Shown here piece by piece: positions 28,688 to 38,641 of a stretch of DNA of 64,000 nt (within the stretch, counting starts at the first letter, position 1; every line of letters starts with the position of its first letter). Under the pieces are notes generated by a model. That model searched no databases. It was not told the origin of the DNA and saw nothing but the letters and a program-made list of their open reading frames with translations. The stretch is taken from positions 60,178 through 124,177 of the forward strand of contig NZ_JAJATW010000010.1 of NCBI RefSeq assembly GCF_020532605.1, given 5' to 3'. A program made the translations under genes and the position numbers. Source of the stretch: Marinomonas algarum (GTDB taxonomy: Bacteria; Pseudomonadota; Gammaproteobacteria; Pseudomonadales; Marinomonadaceae).

Positions 28688-29614
28688 ATGCGAAGAGACG
28701 ATGATGTTGAGATCCCAAGCCTGACTTTAGATCAAGATGAAGTCAGTGATAGACGACCTAGTGCGCCTTCAAGTGCGAAGAAAGCGCAACAAAGGCAGCC
28801 AACTCCGACGAGGCCTGCTCATGCACCGACTGTGGTTCATAAAAAACAAAGTCTTGCAGGCATCTATTTTTTATTAATAGTGTTGATTGCTGCGGCATCA
28901 GGGGCCGGTTATTGGTTGTGGCAACAAAACATGCAACTCAGAAACGAGCTTTACGGCGCTAAAAGTGAGATTCAAAATCTAGATCATCAGTTATTAGCTG
29001 CCGACGTGTCAGCGAACAAGCAAGGCGAGACATTAGAAGAAACGCTCAAGACTCATGACAGTGAAATTCGTAAACTTTGGGGTGTTTCTTACGACACCAA
29101 CAGAAAAGCGATTGCTGGTAACAAAGAGAATGTTGCTGCTCTTGAGAAAAAACTGTCGACTCTACGTGAAACAGTGTCAACGCAATCGAAGCGGATTGCC
29201 GTGCAAGCACAAGCATTTAATGAGGTCGAAGCCGGTTATAATACCTTGGTGCCGTCAGTGGCCACACTTGATGAAACCCTTAAGGCATTGGCGATAACAC
29301 AAGAGAATCAAGCAAAACGGCTGACAACAACGAACGAGGCGATAAACGCTCAGAAGGGTCAAAATGAGGCTCAGACACTCAGTTTAGAGCAGCTATCTCA
29401 ACATCTTGATACGTTGCAAGAAAAGGTTGCTCAGTTGGCCTCGCAAAAGCAAGAAGCCAGCGAAACAAGTGCTGTAGATATTCAGCAAACGCTTAATCGT
29501 CATCAAGATGCCATTGATTCTAGTGATGCTTTTAGAACGCAGGTAAATGCTGAGATCATTCGCTTGAGAAAGCAAATTAACCAGCTTATGTTAGAGCAAC
29601 AGTTCACTGAATAA
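28688..29614 (+). CDS. Single-pass membrane coiled-coil protein
   Basis: 308 residues, not recognised. A polar N-terminus (1-55, rich in Asp, Pro, Lys) is followed by one membrane helix (about 57-78) and a long periplasmic-side coiled coil (80-305) rich in Lys, Glu, Gln, Thr. A conserved-looking segment SEIRKLWGVSYDTNRKAI lies near 125-142. N-in topology is likely from the charge pattern. The SD is weak. Divergent from sodB; an independent terminator follows. A structural or scaffold role is possible. Confidence 0.75.
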   Translation: MRRDDDVEIPSLTLDQDEVSDRRPSAPSSAKKAQQRQPTPTRPAHAPTVVHKKQSLAGIYFLLIVLIAAASGAGYWLWQQNMQLRNELYGAKSEIQNLDHQLLAADVSANKQGETLEETLKTHDSEIRKLWGVSYDTNRKAIAGNKENVAALEKKLSTLRETVSTQSKRIAVQAQAFNEVEAGYNTLVPSVATLDETLKALAITQENQAKRLTTTNEAINAQKGQNEAQTLSLEQLSQHLDTLQEKVAQLASQKQEASETSAVDIQQTLNRHQDAIDSSDAFRTQVNAEIIRLRKQINQLMLEQQFTE

Positions 29615-29646
29615 ATTGCTTTCTCGCTCTTATTGACCAAAAAATT

Positions 29647-29670
29647 AAGCCGATTCGTCGGCTTTTTTTA
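29647..29670 (+). terminator. Intrinsic terminator with UUCG loop
   Basis: AAGCCGA/TCGGCTT (29647-29653 / 29658-29664), loop TTCG, then seven T. Confidence 0.93.
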
Positions 29671-29735
29671 TGCCTATTATTTTGACTAACTGTCAAAACA
29701 GAGACTATACATATTCTCTTTCGGTCTAATTGGAT

Positions 29736-29766
29736 AGTTATTTATAACTTTTTAGAATGTTATAGT
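29736..29766 (+). promoter_or_regulatory. cysDN promoter region with AGTTAT palindrome
   Basis: AGTTAT-TT-ATAACT (29736-29749) overlaps the expected -35 position of a -10 TATAGT (29761-29766); no good -35 hexamer is present. This fits an activator-dependent promoter, for which CysB is the usual regulator of cysDN; the site identity is inference. Confidence 0.45.
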
Positions 29767-29806
29767 GGCTCAATTGTTTGAGCTTGATAATGAGAGATAA
29801 AAAGTT

Positions 29807-30712
29807 ATGACAGAGTTGAGACTGACACACTTAAAGCAGCTTGAAGCAGAAAGTATTCATATTATCCGCGAGGTTGCTGCGGAATTTGATAACCCCGTGA
29901 TGCTGTATTCGATCGGTAAAGATTCTGCCGTTATGCTTCACCTTGCTATGAAAGCTTTTTTTCCTGGAAAACCCCCTTTCCCATTAATGCATGTGGACAC
30001 GGGTTGGAAGTTTAAAGAGATGATCACTTTTCGCGATGAATTAATCGCCAAATTAGGGCTCGAATTGATTGTTCATCAAAACCAGGAGGGTATTGATCAG
30101 GGCGTTGGGCCTTTCACACACGGCAGTGCAAAACATACCGATATAATGAAGACTCAAGGCCTTAAACAAGCGCTCAATAAATATAATTTTGATGCCGCAT
30201 TTGGTGGTGCTCGCCGTGATGAAGAAAAATCCCGTGCAAAAGAGCGAGTCTATTCTTTTCGAGATACACAACATCGTTGGGATCCTAAGAGCCAACGACC
30301 AGAGCTGTGGAATACCTACAATGGGAAGGTGAACAAAGGCGAAAGCATTCGAGTATTCCCATTATCGAATTGGACAGAGTTGGATATATGGCAATACATC
30401 TACCTAGAAAGCATTCCCATTGTCCCGCTGTATTTTTCCGCCAAGCGCCCTGTGGTTGAACGTGATGGCACACTCATTATGGTGGATGATGAGCGGATGC
30501 CTTTGAACGGTGAAGTTCCAGAATTAAAGTCGGTGCGTTTTCGGACATTAGGATGTTACCCACTGACTGGTGCCGTCGAGTCGGAAGCCAAGTCTTTACC
30601 TGAGATCATTCAAGAGATGCTGTTAACAAAAAGTTCAGAGCGTCAAGGTCGAATGATTGACCATGATTCGTCCGGCTCGATGGAAGAAAAGAAAAAGCAA
30701 GGCTATTTCTAA
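29807..30712 (+). CDS. cysD: Sulfate adenylyltransferase subunit 2
   Basis: Catalytic subunit of ATP sulfurylase: ATP + sulfate to APS. 301 residues as in E. coli. The PP-loop motif SIGKDS (35-40) is the family form of [21 protein letters not shown] and [15 protein letters not shown] match CysD. ATG 29807 lies 17 bases before the second CysD-typical block LKQLEAES. The GTPase subunit gene follows after 16 bases. Confidence 0.97.
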   Translation: MTELRLTHLKQLEAESIHIIREVAAEFDNPVMLYSIGKDSAVMLHLAMKAFFPGKPPFPLMHVDTGWKFKEMITFRDELIAKLGLELIVHQNQEGIDQGVGPFTHGSAKHTDIMKTQGLKQALNKYNFDAAFGGARRDEEKSRAKERVYSFRDTQHRWDPKSQRPELWNTYNGKVNKGESIRVFPLSNWTELDIWQYIYLESIPIVPLYFSAKRPVVERDGTLIMVDDERMPLNGEVPELKSVRFRTLGCYPLTGAVESEAKSLPEIIQEMLLTKSSERQGRMIDHDSSGSMEEKKKQGYF

Positions 30713-30728
30713 TATTGGAGTATTAAGC

Positions 30729-32345
30729 ATGTCTCACCAGTCAGAATTGATCAGCCAAGACATACTTGGCTATTTAAAACAGCACGAAGAAAAAGATTTA
30801 TTGCGACTTCTCACATGTGGCAATGTAGACGACGGCAAAAGTACGCTCATCGGTCGTTTATTGCATGATTCAAAGTTGATTTATGAAGATCATTTAGACG
30901 CCGTAAAGCGTGACAGTAAAAAATCAGGCACCCAAGGCGAAGAAGTAGATTTGGCTTTGTTGGTTGATGGGTTGCAGGCAGAGCGAGAGCAAGGCATAAC
31001 CATTGACGTCGCCTATCGCTATTTTTCAACAGAAAAACGCAAGTTCATCATTGCAGACACACCAGGGCATGAGCAATACACCCGTAATATGGCAACAGGG
31101 GCATCGACCTGTGATTTGGCGATTATATTAATTGATGCGCGATATGGGGTACAAACTCAAACTCGTCGCCATAGTTTTATTGCTTCTTTATTGGGCGTAA
31201 AACACCTGGTTGTGGCCATTAATAAGATGGATTTAGTGGGTTTTTCTGAAGAGACCTTTGATCAAATCAAGACAGATTACTTGGCTTTTTCGGATCAACT
31301 CGGTGACCGTAAGGCCACAGACATTCAATTTGTTCCTATCTCTGCTTTGTCTGGCGACAATGTCGTGAATGCGTCTACCAATATGCCTTGGTACCAAGGC
31401 GCGCCATTAATGTCGATTTTGGAAAGCGTGAAAATTAATCGTGACGTTAGACGCGATGCATTGCGCTTTCCTGTTCAGTATGTCAATCGCCCCAATCTTG
31501 ATTTTCGTGGTTTCTCAGGGACCATTGCTGCAGGCGTTGTAAAGCCTGGCGATAAGGTGATTGCTTTACCTTCAGGTAAAACATCTACTGTTGAACGCAT
31601 TGTGACGTTTGATGGGGATTTGACAACAGCAAAAGCAGGTCAGGCCGTTACATTAACGTTAGAAGATGAAATCGATATTAGCCGGGGCGATATGATTTCA
31701 CATTTGACACAACCGCCATTGATGGCCAATACATTACGTGCATCGGTGGTTTGGATGGCGGAGCAAGACCTCGTTCCAAACAAGCTGTATGATTTCAAAA
31801 TAGGTACGCAGCTTGTGCCTGGTAAGGTGCATAGGTTTAATCATAAGGTCGATGTGAATACGTTGCAGACTCACCCTATTGATGCACTTGAGTTAAATGG
31901 TATTGCTGACTTGGTGGTTGAGTTGGACAGACAGATTGTTTTTGATGAATACATTAATAGCCGCTTTACCGGTGCTTTTATCATTATTGATCGTTTGAGC
32001 AATGTTACCGTTGGTGCTGGCATGATCGAAGAGGCCATCAAGGGAGGGTTAGAGCACTCTAAGGTTGTTAGCCCTGCAGAGCGCGCTGCACGACTAGGTC
32101 AGCGCCCATTGGTCATTGGTTTGCAAGACACGCTGTTTGTTGACTGTGATGCTTTAGAGCGTCGCCTGATGAAGAGTGGGGTGGTTGTTTTGGCTAAGCC
32201 AGGCGCAACACAAAGAGACATTGCGTTACTGCGTGAGACGGGTATTGCGCTTTTAGTCAATAAAAGCCGTCATGTTGACTGTGTGATTGACGCTGAATGC
32301 TTTGATTCAGTAGTGAACAATATTATTGAAAGTGTAAAGCTTTAA
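30729..32345 (+). CDS. cysN: Sulfate adenylyltransferase subunit 1 with decayed CysC tail
   Basis: GTPase that drives APS formation with CysD. 538 residues against ~475 for CysN and ~630 for CysNC fusions. G-motifs: GNVDDGKST (31-39), DTPGHEQYT (near 113), NKMD (near 168); EF-Tu-like domains 2 and 3 follow to about 440. From 446 the tail reads [13 protein letters not shown] and [10 protein letters not shown], matching the linker and first helices of the APS-kinase domain of CysNC, but the P-loop between them is lost and the domain stops early. APS kinase activity is therefore not expected. ATG 30729 has GGAG upstream. Confidence 0.93.
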   Translation: MSHQSELISQDILGYLKQHEEKDLLRLLTCGNVDDGKSTLIGRLLHDSKLIYEDHLDAVKRDSKKSGTQGEEVDLALLVDGLQAEREQGITIDVAYRYFSTEKRKFIIADTPGHEQYTRNMATGASTCDLAIILIDARYGVQTQTRRHSFIASLLGVKHLVVAINKMDLVGFSEETFDQIKTDYLAFSDQLGDRKATDIQFVPISALSGDNVVNASTNMPWYQGAPLMSILESVKINRDVRRDALRFPVQYVNRPNLDFRGFSGTIAAGVVKPGDKVIALPSGKTSTVERIVTFDGDLTTAKAGQAVTLTLEDEIDISRGDMISHLTQPPLMANTLRASVVWMAEQDLVPNKLYDFKIGTQLVPGKVHRFNHKVDVNTLQTHPIDALELNGIADLVVELDRQIVFDEYINSRFTGAFIIIDRLSNVTVGAGMIEEAIKGGLEHSKVVSPAERAARLGQRPLVIGLQDTLFVDCDALERRLMKSGVVVLAKPGATQRDIALLRETGIALLVNKSRHVDCVIDAECFDSVVNNIIESVKL

Positions 32346-32381
32346 TAGTTTGCCTAATAAAGCATAGTAGAGGAAGCGTTT

Positions 32382-32424
32382 AAGGTGCCCTCAATGATAG
32401 TACGAATTGTGCTATGGGCACCTT
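32382..32424. terminator. Hairpin between convergent cysN and siderophore-interacting gene
   Basis: 9-bp stem AAGGTGCCC/GGGCACCTT (32382-32390 / 32416-32424) with an inner ATAGTAC/GTGCTAT pairing. No clear T run; probably a shared terminator or barrier. Confidence 0.6.
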
Positions 32425-32457
32425 GTCATTTAACCGTTTCAGTTTGAACTAAAATCA

Positions 32458-33198
32458 TTACACTGCGTTGACAGAATCCATTCGTTTATGAGCTTTGTGC
32501 TGATCTTCGTTGTTTCCTAGTTTCCAATAGCTTGCAATGTACAACCGATCTCTATCGACTCCTTTGTCGTTTTTAAAGAAGGAGCGCAGTTGTTTCATAC
32601 TGCTAAATTCGCAGGCAGCCCACACTGAAACTGTCCCTGGATACCAAGTTAATGCCTTGACTTGTTCGAGCAGGGTCTCGGCATTTTCACCTGGATGTGG
32701 ATTAATGATCCATTTTATTTCCATGCCAACAGGGTGGGCTATCGTTTGAATGTCCTCTTCTGATAGCACCTCAATAATGGCATAACCTGTTGCATTCTCT
32801 GGCAAGGTTTCCAAATTCACGCTGATTGCTGGTAGGGCGGTCATATCCCCAATGAGTAAGTACCAATCAGATTCCGTGTAGATTTTTTTAGTTGGCCCCG
32901 GTCCGGCAATGAGAATAGGTTCATTAGGCTTAACATTTTGCGCCCAAGTAGAAGCGGGCCCTGGATTCTCATGCAGTACAAAATCAATATCGATTTCATC
33001 CAGACGTTGATGACGAATGGTATAAGTGCGCATGATTGGGCGTTGTGTTTCTTGTGGAAAAATAAGCTTTATATGGCTGCTTTCTTGTCCAGCGGGGAGT
33101 GACTTTATATTTTCTCCACCAAGGGTGACGCGAAACAGGTGTGGCGTAACATGGGCGCTTTTAATAACCGTTAATTCGCGAGTATTGGGTCTGTTCAT
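32458..33198 (-). CDS. Siderophore-interacting FAD reductase (ViuB-like)
   Basis: Releases iron from ferric siderophores in the cytoplasm by reduction. 246 residues. FAD-binding motif RTYTIR near 58-63, then the GDMTALPAI segment near 115-123, and the C-terminal YWKLGNNEDQHK motif typical of SIP proteins. AAGGA precedes ATG 33198. It lies downstream of a MarR regulator on the same strand, with a Fur-box candidate further upstream, so iron control is likely. No siderophore synthesis or uptake gene is in the window. Confidence 0.92.
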   Translation of the reverse strand: MNRPNTRELTVIKSAHVTPHLFRVTLGGENIKSLPAGQESSHIKLIFPQETQRPIMRTYTIRHQRLDEIDIDFVLHENPGPASTWAQNVKPNEPILIAGPGPTKKIYTESDWYLLIGDMTALPAISVNLETLPENATGYAIIEVLSEEDIQTIAHPVGMEIKWIINPHPGENAETLLEQVKALTWYPGTVSVWAACEFSSMKQLRSFFKNDKGVDRDRLYIASYWKLGNNEDQHKAHKRMDSVNAV

Positions 33199-33259
33199 TT
33201 TCTAGTCCTTGTTTTTGTCGTGTTGTACGTCAATAAGCGGTCAGCGTTGTTAATAAAGA

Positions 33260-33685
33260 TCAGCGTAGGTTATTGAGCATAATGTTCAATGTTTTTAAAA
33301 ATTCAGCCTTTTGCTGTGGTGTTAACGACGTCGTCATGGTCTGGTTTACCTGTAGTTCTAAATGGTGTAACTCACTTATCAGAATGCCTCCACACTCTGT
33401 GGTTTTTAAACGTTGGCTGCGCTGATCTTCTGTGCAAGGCAGCTTAGTCACATAACCCTCATTCACTAAACTTTTTACAGCGCGAGTGACTTGGGATTTG
33501 TCGAGTACAAGCGCTTTCACGATGTCATTAGCACGACAGTTTTGCGTAGAGTGAATGCACTTTAGTATTCTTAAATGGCAAAATGGTAGATGCACATCGG
33601 AATCAATACTGATTTGTCGGAGCCGATTTTTGTATCCATGCATTAATGCGAGCGTAGACTCGCCGATGTATATAGACATAAACAT
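33260..33685 (-). CDS. MarR-family regulator
   Basis: 141 residues, winged helix. The recognition-helix region is VKALVLDKSQVTRAVKSL (about 60-77), followed by a wing with EDQRSQRLK. N- and C-terminal helices form the dimer interface. The ligand is unknown. The start is uncertain: ATG 33685 and 33679 have no good SD, and ATG 33643 would drop the first helix. It is read just after a Fur-like box and before the siderophore-interacting gene, so it may report iron or a siderophore. Confidence 0.83.
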   Translation of the reverse strand: MFMSIYIGESTLALMHGYKNRLRQISIDSDVHLPFCHLRILKCIHSTQNCRANDIVKALVLDKSQVTRAVKSLVNEGYVTKLPCTEDQRSQRLKTTECGGILISELHHLELQVNQTMTTSLTPQQKAEFLKTLNIMLNNLR

Positions 33686-33700
33686 TAATAATTTATTATA

Positions 33701-33715
33701 TGAGAATGGTTATCA
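33701..33715. promoter_or_regulatory. Fur-box candidate
   Basis: TGAGAATGGTTATCA matches the 7-1-7 Fur consensus TGATAATnATTATCA at 12 of the 14 defined positions. It lies 16 bases before the MarR start and 125 before the GreA/B-like start, so it could control both directions. Confidence 0.7.
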
Positions 33716-33840
33716 ATTTATTAAATATGATTGTCATCGTCAACTAATTTTTTGTGTTTCTTATTGATAAGTTGTTAGTAGGGTGGTTTCAATATAGCAA
33801 AAAACAAATAAGTGCTTTTATTAGTGCTGCTAGAGGAAAC

Positions 33841-34326
33841 ATGATAGATAAGATTCAAACGCACCAAGCGATTGTGGCCGCTTTGTTTGCTCGCTATGAA
33901 ACCGCGAAGTGGGCAGCGCTTCATGCGCATGAAGCCGCGACGAGTAAAGAGAGCATTGCAGAAAATAAATACGATACATTTGGTTTGGAGGCCGCCTACC
34001 TTGCTCACGGACAGTCACAAAGGGTGTTGCAATGTGAGTCTGAATGGCTACTTTTTCATAAAAAAACACCGATTATGTTTGATGAGAATGATGCTGCTTC
34101 GGTGTGGTCTTTGGTTGTTTTAGAAAATGCCAGTGGCTTAAATAAACATTTTTTCTTAGCACCTTGTGGTGGCGGTTTATGTATTGATATGGAAGGGTGC
34201 AATGTGTATTTGGTAACTGGATCAAGTCCAGTGGGTAAGGCTTTGTTAGGAAAAGCAGTAGGCGATGAAGTGGAAATACGCCAAAGTGGTCAGCAAGTTG
34301 GCTATGAAATAGTGGCGATTGTCTAA
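33841..34326 (+). CDS. GreA/GreB-like elongation-factor family protein
   Basis: 161 residues. The C-terminal half matches the FKBP-like GreA/B domain, clearest at SSPVGKALLGKAVGDEVEI (about 132-150). The N-terminal part is a helical hairpin (about 5-75) with acidic residues near its turn (SKESIAENKYD) where GreA carries its catalytic tip. It probably binds RNA polymerase in the secondary channel, but whether it stimulates cleavage is unknown. ATG 33841 has AGAGGAAAC upstream; a frame from 33754 lacks an SD. Divergent from the MarR gene across the Fur-like box. Confidence 0.82.
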   Translation: MIDKIQTHQAIVAALFARYETAKWAALHAHEAATSKESIAENKYDTFGLEAAYLAHGQSQRVLQCESEWLLFHKKTPIMFDENDAASVWSLVVLENASGLNKHFFLAPCGGGLCIDMEGCNVYLVTGSSPVGKALLGKAVGDEVEIRQSGQQVGYEIVAIV

Positions 34327-34407
34327 TATGCTTGGCAAGAGCGTGAATTTTACGGTTATCCTTTAGCAAATTTTGTTGTAAGCCTAGAGAGTCGGTCTCG
34401 GTTCGCA

Positions 34408-34413
34408 TATAAT
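34408..34413 (+). promoter_or_regulatory. -10 candidate for aspS
   Basis: TATAAT at 34408-34413; no convincing -35 at the proper distance. The leader contains TTACTG-AGA-CAGTAA (34495-34509) directly before the aspS SD. Confidence 0.35.
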
Positions 34414-34522
34414 GTTTTGCCTTAAAATATTCCGTTTTTTCTTCCTAGTGACATTTTATAAGGAGGGAAAACGCTCTAAGAACACATCACTCTCTTACTG
34501 AGACAGTAATAGGATCTAAATT

Positions 34523-36295
34523 ATGCGCAGCCATTATTGCGGCGAGTTAAATGCTTCTAACATTTCACAAGAAATTACTTTATGCGGTTGGGTTCACCGT
34601 CGTCGTGACCACGGCGGTGTTATCTTTTTAGATGTTCGCGACCGTGAGGGCGTTACTCAGGTTGTTTTCGACCCTGATCGTGCTGAAAGTTTTGCTATCG
34701 CTGACAGTGTGCGTAACGAGTTTGTTGTTAAGTTGAAAGGCTTGGTGCGTGCTCGCCCTGAAGGGACAGTGAACCCGAATATGAACACGGGTGAAATTGA
34801 AGTGCTTGGAACAGAACTTGAGATTCTTAATTCCGCAAAAACACCGCCTTTTCAGTTAGATGAGCATCAATCTGTTGGTGAAGACGTTCGCCTAAAAAAT
34901 CGCTTCATCGATTTACGTCGCCCAGAAATTCAGCAAAAAATGCGTTTTCGCTCAAAAGTGACATCTGTGTTACGCCGTTACCTTGATGATAATGGTTTCT
35001 TGGACATTGAAACCCCTATTCTAACTCGTGCAACACCTGAAGGTGCACGTGATTACTTGGTGCCGAGTCGTACTCAACAGGGCAGTTTTTTTGCCTTGCC
35101 TCAGTCACCTCAGTTGTTTAAGCAGCTATTGATGGTGTCAGGTTTTGACCGTTATTACCAAATTGCAAAATGTTTCCGTGATGAAGATTTGCGTGCCGAT
35201 CGTCAACCTGAGTTTACCCAGGTCGATATCGAAACGTCCTTCATGAGCGAAGAGCAAATCATGGGCATGACAGAAGAAATGATCACGAACTTGTTTAAAG
35301 AGTTAATGGACATTGATTTGGGTGCCTTCCCGCGTATGCCATACTCAGAAGCCATGGAAACCTATGGTAGCGACAAACCGGATCTGCGTATTCCACTCAC
35401 TATTGTGAGTGTTTGTGATTTGATGTCAGACGTTGACTTTAAAGTGTTCTCTGGTCCAGCAAAAGACCCGAAAGGTCGTGTAGCGGCACTAAAAGTGCCG
35501 GGTGGTAATTCATTGACTCGTAAGCAAATCGATGATTACACGAAATTCGTTAGCATTTACGGTGCTAAAGGCTTGGCCTACATCAAAGTCAATGACAAAG
35601 CGAATCTTGAAGAAGGCTTGCAATCACCAATTGTTAAATTCTTGCCTATTGAAGTGCGTGCGGCATTGCTTGAGCGTCTTGATGCACAAGACGGTGATTT
35701 GATCTTCTTTGGTGCTGATTCTAAGAAAGTAGTGGGTGAAGCGTTGGGCGCATTGCGTTGCAAGTTAGGTGAAGACATGAATCTTTACACTTGTGAGTGG
35801 GCGCCTCTGTGGGTCGTTGATTTCCCAATGTTTGAAGAAACGTCCGATGGTGGCATTACTGCGATTCACCACCCATTCACGGCACCTTCTTGTTCACCTG
35901 AAGAGTTAAAAGCAGACCCACTTAATGCGCTTTCTCAAGCCTATGATATGGTGTTAAACGGTACTGAGTTAGGCGGTGGTTCCATTCGTATTCATCAGTC
36001 TTCTATGCAGGAAATTGTCTTCGAATTGTTGAAGATTTCCAAAGAAGAGCAAGAAGAGAAGTTTGGCTTCTTGTTAGATGCTTTGAAATTCGGTGCGCCA
36101 CCACATGGCGGCTTAGCATTTGGTCTTGACCGTTTGGTGATGCTAATGACAGGGTCTGCGTCTATTCGCGATGTTATTGCATTCCCTAAAACGCAGAGTG
36201 CAACTTGTTTGTTAACTCAAGCACCTGGCGAAGTAAGCGATAAGCAACTAAAAGAGTTGAATATACGCGTTAGAAAGCCAATCGTAGAGTCTTAA
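34523..36295 (+). CDS. aspS: Aspartyl-tRNA synthetase
   Basis: Charges tRNA-Asp. 590 residues, bacterial type: OB-fold anticodon-binding domain (1-110, [12 protein letters not shown]), class II core with motif 2 [16 protein letters not shown], the bacterial insertion (GAD) domain (about 290-420), and motif 3 [13 protein letters not shown] near the end. All motifs are intact. ATG 34523 has AGGA upstream. A terminator follows and separates it from ruvC. Confidence 0.97.
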   Translation: MRSHYCGELNASNISQEITLCGWVHRRRDHGGVIFLDVRDREGVTQVVFDPDRAESFAIADSVRNEFVVKLKGLVRARPEGTVNPNMNTGEIEVLGTELEILNSAKTPPFQLDEHQSVGEDVRLKNRFIDLRRPEIQQKMRFRSKVTSVLRRYLDDNGFLDIETPILTRATPEGARDYLVPSRTQQGSFFALPQSPQLFKQLLMVSGFDRYYQIAKCFRDEDLRADRQPEFTQVDIETSFMSEEQIMGMTEEMITNLFKELMDIDLGAFPRMPYSEAMETYGSDKPDLRIPLTIVSVCDLMSDVDFKVFSGPAKDPKGRVAALKVPGGNSLTRKQIDDYTKFVSIYGAKGLAYIKVNDKANLEEGLQSPIVKFLPIEVRAALLERLDAQDGDLIFFGADSKKVVGEALGALRCKLGEDMNLYTCEWAPLWVVDFPMFEETSDGGITAIHHPFTAPSCSPEELKADPLNALSQAYDMVLNGTELGGGSIRIHQSSMQEIVFELLKISKEEQEEKFGFLLDALKFGAPPHGGLAFGLDRLVMLMTGSASIRDVIAFPKTQSATCLLTQAPGEVSDKQLKELNIRVRKPIVES

Positions 36296-36362
36296 GGTCT
36301 CTGTCGTTTTTAATGAGACGTTTTGTGTAACAATAAGTGTCATTGGGTTGAAAGAAAAACGT

Positions 36363-36390
36363 AAAAGGCCGCTATTAAGCGGCCTTTTTT
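36363..36390 (+). terminator. Intrinsic terminator after aspS
   Basis: 10-bp stem AAAAGGCCGC/GCGGCCTTTT (36363-36372 / 36379-36388), 6-base loop, T run. Confidence 0.95.
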
Positions 36391-36401
36391 ATCGTTTGTC
36401 A

Positions 36402-36436
36402 TTGCATACTTACGAAAGGGCTGTTGAAATAAGCAG
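36402..36436 (+). promoter_or_regulatory. ruvC promoter with LexA-like box
   Basis: CTGTTGAAATAAGCAG (36421-36436) has the CTG-N10-CAG core of gammaproteobacterial SOS boxes with an A/T-rich centre. It overlaps the expected -10 of a -35 TTGCAT (36402-36407) and lies 25 bases before ruvC, just after the aspS terminator. Confidence 0.6.
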
Positions 36437-36461
36437 TGATTATATGGGGCATATTGAAAAC

Positions 36462-37019
36462 ATGGCGAAAACTCGCATTCTAGCCATTGATCCGGGCTCG
36501 CGTGTAACGGGGTTTGGTATTATTGATGTTGCAAACGGTCGGTCTGTTTATGTTGGTAGCGGTTGTATTCGTCTGCCTGATCAAGATCTGTCTGTCAGGC
36601 TTAAGCATATTTTTAACAATGTGTCGGCTTTATTGGAAGAATATCAGCCAAATGAGTTTGCGATTGAAGAGGTTTTTTTGGCGAAAAATGCCAATTCAGC
36701 CTTAAAATTAGGTCAAGCGAGAGGGGCAGCGATTGTTGCTGCATCGCTGCAAGATTTGTATGTCCATGAATACGCTGCACGGCGGGTGAAGCAATCTGTC
36801 GTTGGCAACGGTAATGCTGATAAAACTCAAGTGCAAATGATGATTCAATTATTATTGTCATTGAACGCAAAACCTCAGGCCGATGCGGCCGATGCGTTGG
36901 CAATCGCATTGTGTCACGCCAATACGCGAACGTCAGGTGGATTAGAATACGGTGTTGGTAAGCGTGCGGGTCGAACGTCTAAACGTTGGACTGAACAAGA
37001 TGTAAGGAAAAGTGTGTGA
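36462..37019 (+). CDS. ruvC: Holliday junction resolvase
   Basis: Dimeric nuclease that cuts Holliday junctions bound by RuvAB. 185 residues. Active-site acids: Asp10 in LAIDPGSR, Glu in FAIEEVFLA, and two Asp in [16 protein letters not shown] 36462 aligns with the family N-terminus; ATG 36444 in frame is an alternative, and the frame further upstream crosses the aspS terminator. It overlaps ruvA by four bases, giving the order ruvC-ruvA-ruvB, probably one SOS-linked unit. Confidence 0.95.
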   Translation: MAKTRILAIDPGSRVTGFGIIDVANGRSVYVGSGCIRLPDQDLSVRLKHIFNNVSALLEEYQPNEFAIEEVFLAKNANSALKLGQARGAAIVAASLQDLYVHEYAARRVKQSVVGNGNADKTQVQMMIQLLLSLNAKPQADAADALAIALCHANTRTSGGLEYGVGKRAGRTSKRWTEQDVRKSV

Positions 37020-37618
37020 TCGGTCGAATTGTTGGAACCTTAGTAGAAAAGTCTCCACCAGAGTTAATGGTTGACGTTGGAGGGATTGGTTACGACGTTA
37101 GCGCTTCTATGACAACGGTGTATGAATTACCGCAGGTCGGTGGGCAGGTCATTCTGTTTACGCACCTTTTAGTAAAAGAAGATTCCCATACCCTATATGG
37201 CTTTATCGATAAAAATGAGCGCGCTTTATTCCGCGTATTGATCAAAGTAAACGGGATCGGTCCAAAAATGGCGCTGGCTATTTTGTCTAGTATGTCTTCA
37301 GAAGAGCTGATCGCAAACGTTCAAGAGTCAGATGTTACTGCACTCACACGCATTCCTGGTGTAGGGAAAAAAACCGCAGAGCGTTTAATTATTGAATTGC
37401 GCGACAAACTTGGTCAAGCCGCGAAGAACGATCTTTTCTCAACGCCGACCGTTTTAAGGCAAGTTCAAGCAGACCCAAGGCAAGAAGCCGAAGCCGCGCT
37501 TATTTCTCTTGGCTATAAACCACAAGAAGCCGCTAAGGCCATTTCAGGTGTGCCAATGGATTCAGCAAGCAGTGAAGATGTCATCAAAGCTGCATTGAAA
37601 AATATGTTAAGGAAATAA
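37016..37618 (+). CDS. ruvA: Holliday junction branch-migration protein RuvA
   Basis: Tetrameric DNA-junction-binding subunit that loads RuvB. 200 residues: OB-fold (1-65), helix-hairpin-helix pair ([29 protein letters not shown] at about 75-135), flexible linker, and C-terminal RuvB-binding domain (about 155-200). Starts with GTG inside the ruvC stop (GTGA-type overlap). Confidence 0.97.
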   Translation: MIGRIVGTLVEKSPPELMVDVGGIGYDVSASMTTVYELPQVGGQVILFTHLLVKEDSHTLYGFIDKNERALFRVLIKVNGIGPKMALAILSSMSSEELIANVQESDVTALTRIPGVGKKTAERLIIELRDKLGQAAKNDLFSTPTVLRQVQADPRQEAEAALISLGYKPQEAAKAISGVPMDSASSEDVIKAALKNMLRK

Positions 37619-37621
37619 CCG

Positions 37622-38635
37622 GTGATTGAACAAGATCGTATTATTTCTGCTGAACTAAAGGGAAACGATCGTCAGGTTGATCGTGCGATTCGTCCACAGG
37701 CGTTGGCTGAATACATTGGTCAACCTGTGGTTAGAGAACAAATGGAAATTTTTATCGAAGCGGCGAGACAGCGTGATGAGCCCTTGGATCACACGTTAAT
37801 ATTTGGTCCGCCGGGCCTCGGTAAAACAACATTAGCAAATATTATTGGTAATGAAATGGGCTCAGAGGTCAAGACAACGTCTGGCCCGGTGCTGGAGCGC
37901 GCTGGCGATTTGGCCGCGTTACTCACTAACCTTAACGAAGGCGATATCTTATTTATTGATGAGATACACCGATTAAGTCCTGCCATTGAGGAAGTTTTGT
38001 ATCCTGCAATGGAGGATTACCAGCTTGATATCATGATCGGCGAAGGGCCCGCTGCTCGGTCAATTAAAATTGAACTCCCGCCTTTTACACTGGTCGGAGC
38101 TACAACAAGGGCTGGGCTACTCACTTCTCCACTTCGTGACCGATTTGGTATCGTGCAACGGCTTGAGTTTTATGATGTTGAATCTCTTACAACCATCGTG
38201 GCGCGATCAGCGGATAAAATGGGCATGCAGTTAGATCATTCTGGCTGCTTTGAAGTGGCAAGGCGTTCACGAGGTACACCGCGTATTGCGAATAGACTTT
38301 TACGTCGTGTCCGAGATGTCGCTCAAGTTAGCGGGGAAGTCTTGGTGGGTCAGAAAGTTGCTCAAAGGGCCTTAGATATGTTAAGTGTAGATAGTCAAGG
38401 TTTTGATCATCTGGATAGGCGTATGTTGTTGACTATGATAGAAAAATTTGACGGCAGACCGGTTGGCTTAGACAGCGTTTCAGCAGCATTAGGTGAAGAC
38501 AAAGATACCATCGAGGATGTTATTGAGCCATTTTTAATACAGCAAGGTTTTGTGATCAGGACGCCTCGCGGACGTCAAGTGACCAAACGTGCTTATGAAC
38601 ACTTTAATTACCAATTACCTACAGATTTTAAATAG
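37622..38635 (+). CDS. ruvB: Holliday junction helicase RuvB
   Basis: AAA+ motor for branch migration. 337 residues. Walker A GPPGLGKT (62-69), Walker [11 protein letters not shown], sensor 1 [10 protein letters not shown], Arg finger in SPLRDRFG, C-terminal winged helix with [11 protein letters not shown]. Starts with GTG three bases after the ruvA stop. Confidence 0.97.
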   Translation: MIEQDRIISAELKGNDRQVDRAIRPQALAEYIGQPVVREQMEIFIEAARQRDEPLDHTLIFGPPGLGKTTLANIIGNEMGSEVKTTSGPVLERAGDLAALLTNLNEGDILFIDEIHRLSPAIEEVLYPAMEDYQLDIMIGEGPAARSIKIELPPFTLVGATTRAGLLTSPLRDRFGIVQRLEFYDVESLTTIVARSADKMGMQLDHSGCFEVARRSRGTPRIANRLLRRVRDVAQVSGEVLVGQKVAQRALDMLSVDSQGFDHLDRRMLLTMIEKFDGRPVGLDSVSAALGEDKDTIEDVIEPFLIQQGFVIRTPRGRQVTKRAYEHFNYQLPTDFK

Positions 38636-38641
38636 AGGTCA

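Noticed and set aside
34460..34470. Strong SD-like sequence (AAGGAGGGAAA) in the aspS leader
   Set aside because: No start codon follows at a usable distance, so it does not mark a gene.
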